A stretch of DNA of 10,266 bases from an uncultured Spirochaetales bacterium (GTDB lineage Bacteria; Spirochaetota; Spirochaetia; Sphaerochaetales; Sphaerochaetaceae): positions 1 to 10,266 of the forward strand of contig CALFMX010000123.1 of NCBI GenBank assembly GCA_937902565.1. The letters are read 5' to 3'. Below the pieces are notes generated by a model, which worked only from the letters and a program-made list of their open reading frames with translations, was not told the origin of the DNA and did no database searches. Below, piece by piece: positions 3,934-10,266 of the stretch. Both the position numbers and the translations under genes were made by a program. The first letter of the stretch is position 1. The number at the start of each line of letters is the position of its first letter.

Positions 3934-5015
3934 TCGGTCAGGTCGTATTGACTGCGGATGTCAGCGTACCCCTTCTTTATCACATCGTAGATCAAGGTGA
4001 GCTTCTGCTCGTGGTGGATGAACGCCGACTTCATCGCATTGATGGTGATCTTCTCCAGGTCGCGGAGGGTGAGGCCATAGTAGGTGCTGGCGATCTCCAT
4101 CTCCCGGGTGAGGTTGGTATCGCCCATCAAGCGGTTGTCGCTGCAGAGGAAGACCCGGTACTTGCTCCTGAAGAAGATCGGGAAGGGGTGGCTGGCGTAA
4201 TCGGCCACCGCCCCGGTGCCTACGTTGCTGGTCAGGCACATCTCCATGGGGATGCGTCGGTCGAGGATGAAGGAGGAGAGGGAGTTCTTCTCAACGATGC
4301 GATTGCCCTCGATGATCATATCCTCGACGAGGCGTACCCCATGGCCGATGCGGTGGGCACCGCAGGTCTGGATCGCCTGCCAGATCGACTCGACGCCGAA
4401 GGCCTCGCCGCTATGGATGGTGATATTGAAGTTCTGGTGGCGGATATACTGGAAGGCATCGAGGTGATCCTTGGGTGGATGGCCGATCTCATCACCGGCA
4501 AGGTCGAAGCCCACCACCCCGCGGTCGGCAAAGGCGACGGCGAGTTCAGCGATCTGTACGCTGATGGCAGGGTCCTGGTTGCGCATGGCGCAGAGCAGGA
4601 GACCGATCTGGATAGGGAAGGAGCGCATCCCCTTCTGGATGCCGTCGAGGACTGCCTGGACCACCTCTTGGGGGGAGAGCCCCTTGTGCGTATGGAGAAT
4701 GGGGGCGAAGCGCAGCTCGGCGTAGACGACGTGCTCTTTGGCCAGATCCTCCACCGCCTCATAGGCGACGCGCTTGAGCGCTTCCTTTGTCTGCATGACC
4801 GAGACGGTCACACCAAAGGGTTCGAGGTAGAGGGCGAGGCTCTTCTTCTGTGCCCCCCGGGTGAAGTACTCATGGAGGCCCTGCTCGTCGTATGAGGGGA
4901 GGGTAACCCCCTGTTGTCGTGCCAAATCGAGGATTGTGGAGATTCTCAGCCCGCCATCGAGGTGGTCGTGTAACTCCACCTTCGGTATGAGGTGGATGAT
5001 TTCCTTGGTTGCCAT
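3930..5015 (-). CDS. add: Adenosine deaminase
   Basis: The enzyme hydrolyses adenosine (and deoxyadenosine) to inosine and ammonia in cytoplasmic purine salvage. The 361-residue protein is of usual length for this TIM-barrel family. Metal and catalytic residues are visible: H16 and H18 (VELHDHLDG), H201 with catalytic E204 (HSGEAFG), H225 (HRIGHG) and zinc ligand D293 in CSDNRLMGDTNLTREM. The second Asp of the mammalian DD pair is Asn here; an SDN or TDN version is known in a group of bacterial adenosine deaminases, so activity is still expected. The reading frame is open to a TTG at 5054, but similarity begins just before PKVELHDH, so ATG 5015 was chosen. It has no Shine-Dalgarno sequence. 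A candidate promoter (TTGCGT 5054-5049, TATGAT 5030-5025) would start three bases before the ATG. No other purine gene is nearby. Confidence 0.92.
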   Translation of the reverse strand: MATKEIIHLIPKVELHDHLDGGLRISTILDLARQQGVTLPSYDEQGLHEYFTRGAQKKSLALYLEPFGVTVSVMQTKEALKRVAYEAVEDLAKEHVVYAELRFAPILHTHKGLSPQEVVQAVLDGIQKGMRSFPIQIGLLLCAMRNQDPAISVQIAELAVAFADRGVVGFDLAGDEIGHPPKDHLDAFQYIRHQNFNITIHSGEAFGVESIWQAIQTCGAHRIGHGVRLVEDMIIEGNRIVEKNSLSSFILDRRIPMEMCLTSNVGTGAVADYASHPFPIFFRSKYRVFLCSDNRLMGDTNLTREMEIASTYYGLTLRDLEKITINAMKSAFIHHEQKLTLIYDVIKKGYADIRSQYDLTD

Positions 5016-5024
5016 AGTGATAGT

Positions 5025-5054
5025 ATCATAGCGCATGGATATGCGGGTACGCAA
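5025..5054 (-). promoter_or_regulatory. Candidate add promoter giving a nearly leaderless mRNA
   Basis: On the minus strand TTGCGT (5054-5049), a poor -35, is followed after 18 bases by TATGAT (5030-5025), which matches the -10 consensus at five of six positions. The start near 5018 leaves a three-base leader before the add ATG. The weak -35 keeps this tentative. Confidence 0.3.
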
Positions 5055-5081
5055 ACCTTAAAGATCGGTTTTTTCAAAGAC

Positions 5082-5110
5082 TATACAAGGAAGGGAAAAT
5101 TTAGGATAAT
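5082..5110 (+). promoter_or_regulatory. Candidate promoter of the ankyrin gene
   Basis: TATACA (5082-5087) and GATAAT (5105-5110) are separated by 17 bases, matching consensus at four and five of six positions. They lie in the AT-rich 129-base gap between the divergent add and ankyrin genes. A start near 5117 leaves a leader of about 28 bases with the Shine-Dalgarno sequence AGAGGTG at 5134-5140. Confidence 0.45.
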
Positions 5111-5144
5111 AGGGCTAATCCGTTTTTGTACAAAGAGGTGTTTG

Positions 5145-5657
5145 ATGACAAAGAAAGAAGAAGCTTTAAATAGAAAATTGCTCAACGCCGCAGTGAGTGC
5201 AACACGTGCCCGTGAGATCACCACATTGATCAGCCAGGGTGCTGATGTGCACGCCCAGAATGAGTGGGGACTGACCCCCATCATGCTTGCAGCCCAGTAC
5301 AACCCGGCTGTTGTGGTGACCAAGGCCCTGCTTGAGGCGGGAGCCGACCTGCAGGAAGCGGAGCCCAAATACCGCTCCAACGCACTGCACCTGGCTGCAA
5401 ACAAGTCCAGCAACCCCAAGGTCATCGAGACGCTGCTCGCCTATGGAGCCGATCTCAATGCCCGCAACTACCTCGGAGAGACCGCCCTCATCCTGGCGGT
5501 GAGCACCAATCCCGAGACGCGCATCGTCACTGCCCTCATAAAAGCGGGCGCTGATATCAACGCCCGCGACTATCAAGGACATTCGGTTCTTGAGTACGCC
5601 CGCCTTGCCAAGCGCACCTATATCATCAACGTGCTCAAGGGTATGGGTGCTGCCTGA
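5145..5657 (+). CDS. Ankyrin-repeat protein
   Basis: The protein is 170 residues, without signal peptide or membrane segment, made almost only of ankyrin repeats. Four units can be read: about residues 8-40 (ending GADVHAQNEW), 41-76 (GLTPIMLAAQ to GADLQEAE), 79-110 (NALHLAANKS to GADLNARNY) and 111-144 (GETALILAVS to GADINARDY), then a capping piece GHSVLEYARLAKRTYIINVL. Ankyrin proteins bind other proteins; no catalytic part is attached, so the role is unknown. The start at 5145 follows AGAGGTG with good spacing; the frame is open to 4992, but that upstream part would overlap add and does not look like ankyrin sequence. The stop abuts the proS stop without a base between them. Confidence 0.88.
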   Translation: MTKKEEALNRKLLNAAVSATRAREITTLISQGADVHAQNEWGLTPIMLAAQYNPAVVVTKALLEAGADLQEAEPKYRSNALHLAANKSSNPKVIETLLAYGADLNARNYLGETALILAVSTNPETRIVTALIKAGADINARDYQGHSVLEYARLAKRTYIINVLKGMGAA

Positions 5658-7427
5658 TCACAGGCTGCCATCCCACTCTCTCTCCTCGATGCGAGCCTCA
5701 ATTTCAGCGACCAGGCGCCCGATAAGCGCCTGAGTCTCGCTGACTACCGTTGAGAGATCGAAGCTCAGGGTCTCATCTAGGTTGCTGCGCACCTTCACTT
5801 CAACCTTCCCCTCCTTCAGTGACCGGTTGCCTACCGTGATGCGGATCGGCAGGCCGATCAGGTCGGCATCGGCAAACTTCACCCCGGCCGACTCCTTGCG
5901 GTCGTCGTAGAGGACGTCGATGCCGGCAGCGGTCAGCTCCTCGTAGAGCTGGTCGACCGTTTCGCTCTCCTTGACGAGGCTGACCAGATGCACCTGCATC
6001 GGGGCGACGGTGATCGGGAGGGCGAGGCCGAGATCGTCACAGTACTCCTCTGCAAGGGAGGCGAGCAGCCTGCCCACCCCGATACCGTAGGAGCCCATGA
6101 TAACGGGCTTGCGTGTGCTGTCGATATCCTGGTAGTAGCAATCCATCGCCTCGCTGTAGCGGGTGCCGAGCTGGAAGATGTTGCCGACCTCGATGCCTTT
6201 GGAGGCGGAGAGGGGAGCTGAACAGACAGGGCAGGCGAAGCCCGCCTGGGCACTGGCGATATCGGCGACGGTGCCTTGGTAGTCGCGACCGAAGTTGGTG
6301 TTCAGGTAGTGGTGTTCCCACTCGTTGGCACCGGCGACCAGGTTGTTGCTCTCTGCCACCGAGTCGTCGACGATGACGAGGATGCCCTCCTTGGCCCCGA
6401 TGGCCGAGCCATAGCCGGCCACCATCCCCATCGCGGCAATCTCTTCGGGGTGGGCAGGACGCAGGGCGTTGGCACGGGCGGCGTTCTGCAATTTGTTCTC
6501 CTCAACCTCAAGGTCTCCACGCACCACACCGACGATGAGCTTGCTCTGCTCCTCGCCGTTGGTGTCGTCGATGAAGGTACCGACCATGAAGACCGACTTG
6601 GCGGTCTGCTTCTTGTCGATCTTGAGGTAGTCTACCAGCTCATCGATGGTCTTGGTCTCCGGAGTGAAGACCTTCTCCATCTCCTTCATCTCCGCCTTGT
6701 GATAGCTCTTCTTGAAGGAGGCGACCTGGCGGTTTGCCGTGTAGTGGCAGGCGGGGCAGGTGATGATGGTATCCTCACCGATGGGGGAGAGGTACATGTA
6801 CTCGTGGGAGACCTTGCCACCCATCATGCCGCTGTCCGCCCCGACGACGATCACCGGCAGCCCGGTCCGTCCGAAGATCCTGAAGTATGCAGTGTAGTGG
6901 GCCCGGTACTGCTCATCGAGGCCCGCCTCATCGACATCGAAGGAGTAGCTGTCCTTCATCGTGAACTCACGTACCCTGATCAGGCCGGCACGGGGACGCG
7001 GGTCGTCACGCCACTTGGTCTGGATCTGGTAGACGAGCAGCGGCATCCGCTTGTAGCTGTCGATCTCGGTACGGGCGAGGTCGGTGACGACCTCCTCGTG
7101 GGTCATGGCGAGGACCATGTCACGGCCGACACGGTCCTTGAAGCGGCTCATCTCCCGGTCGATGGAGTAGTAGCGTCCGGTCTCCTTCCACACATCTGCG
7201 GGGTTGACCAACGGCATCAGGATCTCCTGGCCCCCTATGCGATCCATCTCCTCGCGGATGATGGTTTCAATCTTTGTGACCGCCCGAAAACCAAGGGGCA
7301 GCAGGTTGAAGACGCCAGCCCCCAATTGACGGATGAAACCTGCCCTCAGCAGGTATTCGTAGCCCTTGCTGTCTGCGCCGTTGGGCGCTTCTCTCAAGGT
7401 TCTGGAAAAGAGTTTGGACATCCTCAT
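5658..7427 (-). CDS. proS: Prolyl-tRNA synthetase
   Basis: This class II synthetase joins proline to tRNA-Pro in the cytoplasm. The 589-residue protein is of the long bacterial type. The order is: N-terminal catalytic part with EEVVTDLAR (111-119) and motif 2 in TKWRDDPRPRAGLIRVREF (137-155); the editing (INS) domain between about 225 and 400, which clears mischarged alanyl-tRNA; motif 3 around GSYGIGVGRLLASLAEE (445-461); and the C-terminal anticodon-binding domain from about 473. Two CxxC pairs (CPAC 224-227, CPVC 399-402) border the insertion and may hold a metal or a structural contact. The ATG at 7427 has AAGGAG (7436-7441) eight bases upstream. The open frame continues to 7577, but that extension is not synthetase-like and overlaps the next gene. 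It follows the oxidoreductase genes by 47 bases and has its own promoter. Confidence 0.96.
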   Translation of the reverse strand: MRMSKLFSRTLREAPNGADSKGYEYLLRAGFIRQLGAGVFNLLPLGFRAVTKIETIIREEMDRIGGQEILMPLVNPADVWKETGRYYSIDREMSRFKDRVGRDMVLAMTHEEVVTDLARTEIDSYKRMPLLVYQIQTKWRDDPRPRAGLIRVREFTMKDSYSFDVDEAGLDEQYRAHYTAYFRIFGRTGLPVIVVGADSGMMGGKVSHEYMYLSPIGEDTIITCPACHYTANRQVASFKKSYHKAEMKEMEKVFTPETKTIDELVDYLKIDKKQTAKSVFMVGTFIDDTNGEEQSKLIVGVVRGDLEVEENKLQNAARANALRPAHPEEIAAMGMVAGYGSAIGAKEGILVIVDDSVAESNNLVAGANEWEHHYLNTNFGRDYQGTVADIASAQAGFACPVCSAPLSASKGIEVGNIFQLGTRYSEAMDCYYQDIDSTRKPVIMGSYGIGVGRLLASLAEEYCDDLGLALPITVAPMQVHLVSLVKESETVDQLYEELTAAGIDVLYDDRKESAGVKFADADLIGLPIRITVGNRSLKEGKVEVKVRSNLDETLSFDLSTVVSETQALIGRLVAEIEARIEEREWDGSL

Positions 7428-7448
7428 AGGTTGCTCTCCTTGGCTGGT

Positions 7449-7478
7449 ATTGTAGCAAATGAGGACACTCCTTCTCAA
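7449..7478 (-). promoter_or_regulatory. proS promoter
   Basis: On the minus strand TTGAGA (7478-7473) and TACAAT (7454-7449) stand 18 bases apart, each five of six to consensus, and the -10 carries a TG extension (TGC, 7457-7455). The start near 7442 gives a leader of about 15 bases whose Shine-Dalgarno sequence lies almost at the 5' end. The -35 overlaps the stop codon of the upstream oxidoreductase gene, so proS is expected to be expressed apart from the operon as well. Confidence 0.6.
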
Positions 7479-8557
7479 GGCGTGAGGAGGGTTGCTGTTC
7501 TTTGTGCCTCTATGGCAAGCTCCATGGCCAGCAGCGTATGCTCCTGGCCGATGGCAACATCGGTTCCGTCGATACAATCCCTGACCATCTGGGCAAAGAA
7601 CGGGAACCCGATCTTGCCGTGGACCTTGATGTGGTGTTCGCCTTCACTGTCGACGAGGAAGATCTGGTCACCCTCGTTCGAAGTGGCCACATCGAGGTAC
7701 TTGCGGATCTCGACAGTTGCCTTGGTGCCGACGATGAAGACGCGCCCATCGCCCCAGGCACCGAGGCCATCGGGGGTGAACCAATCGACACGGAAGTAGC
7801 AGGTGGCTCCGTTGTCGCCTGCCAAAATGCATTGGCCGAAGTCCATGAAGGCGGGGTGGTCGCTGTTGTGGTAGTTGGCGACGCTGCTCTGCAGCACCGT
7901 CGCCCTGGTCGTCTTGGTGTAGGTGAGGTATTGCTCCAGCTGGTGGCTGCCGATATCGGTCAATATGCCCCCATTCTGCGCCGGGTCGAAGAACCAAGCG
8001 GGGCGGGAAGCCTTGTTCAGACGGTGGGGGGCGAGGATGGTCACCGAAAGGACCTGGCCGAGCCGTCCCTCTTCGATCAGGCGCTGGACATAGAGGGCTC
8101 CCTCGACATGGATCCGCTCCCCGAAGTAGATGAAGTAACGTTTGCCGCTCTCTTTGACCGCCGCTCGCACTGCCTCTACCTCATCACCGGTGAGCATGCC
8201 GGGCTTGTCACAGAAGTAGTGCTTGCCACGCTTCATCACCTCAAGGCCCAGCTGGGCACGCTTGCAGGGGATGATGGCGCTTGCGACAAGGTCGATGGCA
8301 GGATCGTTGAGGATCTCATCCTCTGATGACGCGATCCGGGCAAGGGGAAACCGCTGGCAGAACGTTTCAGTTTTATTAGGGTCGGGGTCGTACACCACGC
8401 CAATCTCAGCACCTGCTTCCTCGAGGCCGGTAGCCATTGCATAGATATGGCCATGGTCCAAGCCGATGACCCCGACTACAAATTCACCCGGCCCTACAAC
8501 CCGCTCCACTTCAATGAGGGAGCGGGGGGCGTAGGTCATTCCATCCATTTTCTGCAC
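7475..8557 (-). CDS. Gfo/Idh/MocA-family oxidoreductase (second gene of the pair)
   Basis: A cytoplasmic NAD(P)-dependent dehydrogenase of the family that acts on sugars, inositols and related polyols; 360 residues, normal length. The N-terminal Rossmann part has the cofactor loop VGVIGLDHGHIYA (28-40), where the usual GxGxxG is altered to GLDHGH, and DKP (118-120) stands at the place of the conserved EKP lysine. The C-terminal domain keeps NGGILTDIGSHQLEQ with D201 and H205. The start is proposed at GTG 8557: GGAG (8565-8568), inside the end of the upstream gene, is seven bases before it, whereas ATG 8548 has no good ribosome-binding site. Four bases separate it from the preceding gene, so translation is probably coupled. 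The substrate is unknown. It resembles its neighbour only at family level, so the pair is not a recent duplication. Confidence 0.88.
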   Translation of the reverse strand: MQKMDGMTYAPRSLIEVERVVGPGEFVVGVIGLDHGHIYAMATGLEEAGAEIGVVYDPDPNKTETFCQRFPLARIASSEDEILNDPAIDLVASAIIPCKRAQLGLEVMKRGKHYFCDKPGMLTGDEVEAVRAAVKESGKRYFIYFGERIHVEGALYVQRLIEEGRLGQVLSVTILAPHRLNKASRPAWFFDPAQNGGILTDIGSHQLEQYLTYTKTTRATVLQSSVANYHNSDHPAFMDFGQCILAGDNGATCYFRVDWFTPDGLGAWGDGRVFIVGTKATVEIRKYLDVATSNEGDQIFLVDSEGEHHIKVHGKIGFPFFAQMVRDCIDGTDVAIGQEHTLLAMELAIEAQRTATLLTP

Positions 8558-8561
8558 TGGT

Positions 8562-9713
8562 CTACTCCAGAAAAAATCGTCTTCCACTTGAGGCCGATGC
8601 ATAGGACGCATAGAGGACCTGCATCGTCTCGTAGGCGAGGGCGAAGCCGGACTCCGGCTCCTTGCCGGTCTTGAGGCAGATGAAGAAGTCTTCGAACTGC
8701 CCGACGTAGCCGCGCATCTCCTCCTCATTGAGGAAGACGTACTGCCATCCAGCCTTGGTCTCCACCTTCTCTGTGAGGTAGACCCCATCGAGGGCCGAGG
8801 CATCGCTATGATAGCACATCATGGCGTTGTTTGGGGCGATGTTCGCCTCATAGCAGCCGTTGGAGGTGTATGCCTCGACGCTGTTGCGAACCCCTCCTAC
8901 GATCATATCCCCACTGGAGACGACCGCTTTGGTGTTGTCGCTGAACGTGATGATCGTTTCAGCCCAATCCTCCACATCGAATGGACGGGAGAGGATCGAG
9001 CCACGCTCATCCTCCCTCAAGGTTGCGGCGATGTAGGAGGAGTCGCAGATCACGCTTGTTACGGTGATGTGCTCTCCTCTTCGCTTCGCCTCAGCCTGTT
9101 TGAGGTAGAGCAATGCGCTGAGGGGGTGACAACCCTGACGGATCAAGGAGCCGCCGCCATTCTCTGACCACTGTGCGGCGTGGGGGGCGTGGCTGCCACT
9201 GTGTGATTCGTCACCGCGTAGCAGCAAGAATTTCTCGCCGGTGGCGGTGATGATTTCACGAATCTTCTGCACCGATGGGGCGTAGACGTAGTTCTCTGCA
9301 TAGAAGAGGCGCTCCTTGCGTGTAGCAAGGAAGGCTTTCAGCCTATCGAGTTCTGCGACGACCGACTCGTACATATGCTCCTTGTCATCGTGGCCGCTGC
9401 CAAAGTAGCCGTTGAGTGGTTTCTCACAGATGACGTGCTTGCCCTTCTCCATTGCCCGTATGATCATGTTGACGTGTTCTTTTGGCACGGTGACGATATC
9501 GATGATATCGATCTCGGGGTCGTCAAGCAGTTCATCGACGGTGGCGTACGCCTTTGTGAAGCCGTGCTTTTCAGCGAATGCCTGGGCTTCTTGCAATTCG
9601 AGCGCACAGACTGCGTGCAGGTTGACATCAAAGCCAGGCACACGGCTGTATGCCTGGACATGGAGGCCTGCGGCAAAACCACTGCCTATGAATCCAATGG
9701 AAAATCGTTTCAT
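8562..9713 (-). CDS. Gfo/Idh/MocA-family oxidoreductase (first gene of the pair)
   Basis: A 383-residue NAD(P)-dependent dehydrogenase. The Rossmann fold opens with IGFIGSGFAAGLHVQAY (6-22), a classical GxGxxA cofactor loop; CEKPL (96-100) holds the catalytic-site lysine K98. In the C-terminal domain the motif NGGGSLIRQGCHPL (185-198) keeps the His (H196) but has Arg or Gln where most relatives have Asp, so the reaction or substrate class may be unusual. ATG 9713 overlaps the tctA stop as ATGA (9710-9713), with AGGA seven bases upstream, showing an operon with coupled translation. Together with the permease and the second oxidoreductase it likely converts an imported sugar acid or related compound; which one cannot be read from the sequence. 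Confidence 0.9.
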   Translation of the reverse strand: MKRFSIGFIGSGFAAGLHVQAYSRVPGFDVNLHAVCALELQEAQAFAEKHGFTKAYATVDELLDDPEIDIIDIVTVPKEHVNMIIRAMEKGKHVICEKPLNGYFGSGHDDKEHMYESVVAELDRLKAFLATRKERLFYAENYVYAPSVQKIREIITATGEKFLLLRGDESHSGSHAPHAAQWSENGGGSLIRQGCHPLSALLYLKQAEAKRRGEHITVTSVICDSSYIAATLREDERGSILSRPFDVEDWAETIITFSDNTKAVVSSGDMIVGGVRNSVEAYTSNGCYEANIAPNNAMMCYHSDASALDGVYLTEKVETKAGWQYVFLNEEEMRGYVGQFEDFFICLKTGKEPESGFALAYETMQVLYASYASASSGRRFFLE

Positions 9714-10266
9714 GATCTCTTCCTCTTGTTCTTGATGTAGTTGAAGACACCGAGCTGGGAGATGATCATGAAGGCGATAATGAGCAGGAAGAAGATACAG
9801 ATCGGGCGCTGGAACATCGGCAGGAGTGATCCGTCGCTGAGCCTGAGGCCACGGCGCAGGTTGCTGTCTGCCATCGGTCCGAGGATGACGCCAAGGAGGA
9901 AGGGGGCAGCAGGGAAGTCGGTAGCCGAGAGGGCCAGGCCGACCATGCCGAAGACGAACATGACCTTGATGTCGAACTTGTTGTAGTTGATCAGGTAGGC
10001 GCCGATGACACAGAGCAGGAAGATGACCGGCATGAGCAGTTTCTTCTTTACCCCCAGGATCCGTACGGTACCCCGGGCGATGATCATCGCCAAGATCCAC
10101 ATCATGAAGGAGGCGGCGATGAGGTAGATGCTGACGTTGTAGACGAAGGATGGGGATTCGGTCATCAAGAGCGGACCTGGGCGATAGCCGTGCATCAAGA
10201 AGGCGGCAAGCAGGACCGCGGCGGCATGACTGGGTGCGCGCATGGGGAACTCCGATAGGCGCCGGC
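9710..10266 (-). CDS. Tripartite tricarboxylate transporter permease, TctA type (partial, C-terminal part)
   Basis: Only the last 185 or so codons lie in the window; the gene runs off the right edge, and a complete TctA is about 500 residues. Several membrane helices are visible. The segment AAAVLLAAFLMHGYRPGPLLM matches the TctA region that ends HG-x-x-PGPLL, and ATDFPAAPFLLGVILGPMADSNLRRGL matches the family's PxaPxxLgxiLGpxxExxlrrsL motif. TctA is the large membrane subunit that works with small subunit TctB and a periplasmic binding protein TctC to import carboxylates by ion gradient; the other two genes would lie further right. The C-terminus ends in the basic KNKRKRS and its stop overlaps the next gene by four bases. 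Right at the edge the residues (RRLSEFP) fit the family less well than another frame does. Confidence 0.85.
   Translation of the reverse strand, partial: RRLSEFPMRAPSHAAAVLLAAFLMHGYRPGPLLMTESPSFVYNVSIYLIAASFMMWILAMIIARGTVRILGVKKKLLMPVIFLLCVIGAYLINYNKFDIKVMFVFGMVGLALSATDFPAAPFLLGVILGPMADSNLRRGLRLSDGSLLPMFQRPICIFFLLIIAFMIISQLGVFNYIKNKRKRS

Noticed and set aside
3948-4895. Plus-strand ORF of 315 codons opposite add
   Set aside because: It is an antisense shadow of adenosine deaminase, with no family motif and no ribosome-binding site.
6276-7799. Long plus-strand ORF (507 codons) opposite proS
   Set aside because: It is the antisense shadow of proS and the neighbouring oxidoreductase; composition (rich in Val, Gly, Asp, Leu, His) is typical of a reversed GC-rich coding strand and proS is unmistakable.
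9484-9499. TGGCACGG on the plus strand as a further sigma-54 promoter
   Set aside because: No GC element follows at the -12 position and it is inside the coding sequence of the first oxidoreductase.

Overview
The window is a GC-rich (roughly high-50s percent by eye), densely packed bacterial chromosome segment. Nothing in it looks like phage, plasmid, CRISPR, rRNA or tRNA. The gene set (GntP permease, RlmE, rhomboid, a bacterial adenosine deaminase with an SDN motif, ankyrin protein, long bacterial-type ProRS with two CxxC pairs, a TctA transporter with Gfo/Idh/MocA enzymes) would fit an anaerobic spirochaete of the Sphaerochaeta type. That placement is an inference from family resemblance and was not checked by any search.

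Layout: a GntP-family permease (132-1475, +) is followed by a TPR protein (1533-2177, +). That gene converges on rlmE (2181-2783, -). A gene-free stretch of about 510 bases (2784-3294) separates rlmE from a divergent rhomboid protease (3295-3933, +), which converges on adenosine deaminase (3930-5015, -). An ankyrin-repeat protein (5145-5657, +) diverges from add and converges on proS (5658-7427, -). The right end is a minus-strand operon read leftward: a tctA-type permease cut by the window edge (9710-10266), then two different Gfo/Idh/MocA oxidoreductases (8562-9713 and 7475-8557). The first junction is an ATGA overlap and the second a 4-nt gap. proS follows with its own promoter.

The notable part is the 2784-3294 intergenic region. 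On the minus strand it carries two perfect -24/-12 (sigma-54) promoters about 208 bp apart. Each is followed by a conserved 5' transcript segment, a CCUCCUU anti-Shine-Dalgarno motif and a hairpin; one hairpin is a textbook intrinsic terminator. Each promoter is preceded by GTGC-N7-GCAC-type inverted repeats about 90-120 bp upstream, the normal distance for a sigma-54 enhancer-binding protein. The best reading is a duplicated cassette encoding two small RNAs of about 80 and 95 nt, made under sigma-54 control and able in principle to pair with ribosome-binding sites. Sequence supports the architecture; expression and function are inferred.

The other genes look like ordinary metabolism. The tctA and oxidoreductase genes probably form an uptake and oxidation pathway for a carboxylate or sugar-derived compound. 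Three genes without a Shine-Dalgarno sequence (rlmE, rhomboid, add) have -10-like boxes placed so that their transcripts would start at or within a few bases of the ATG. All three convergent gene pairs end within 4 bases of each other with no visible terminator.
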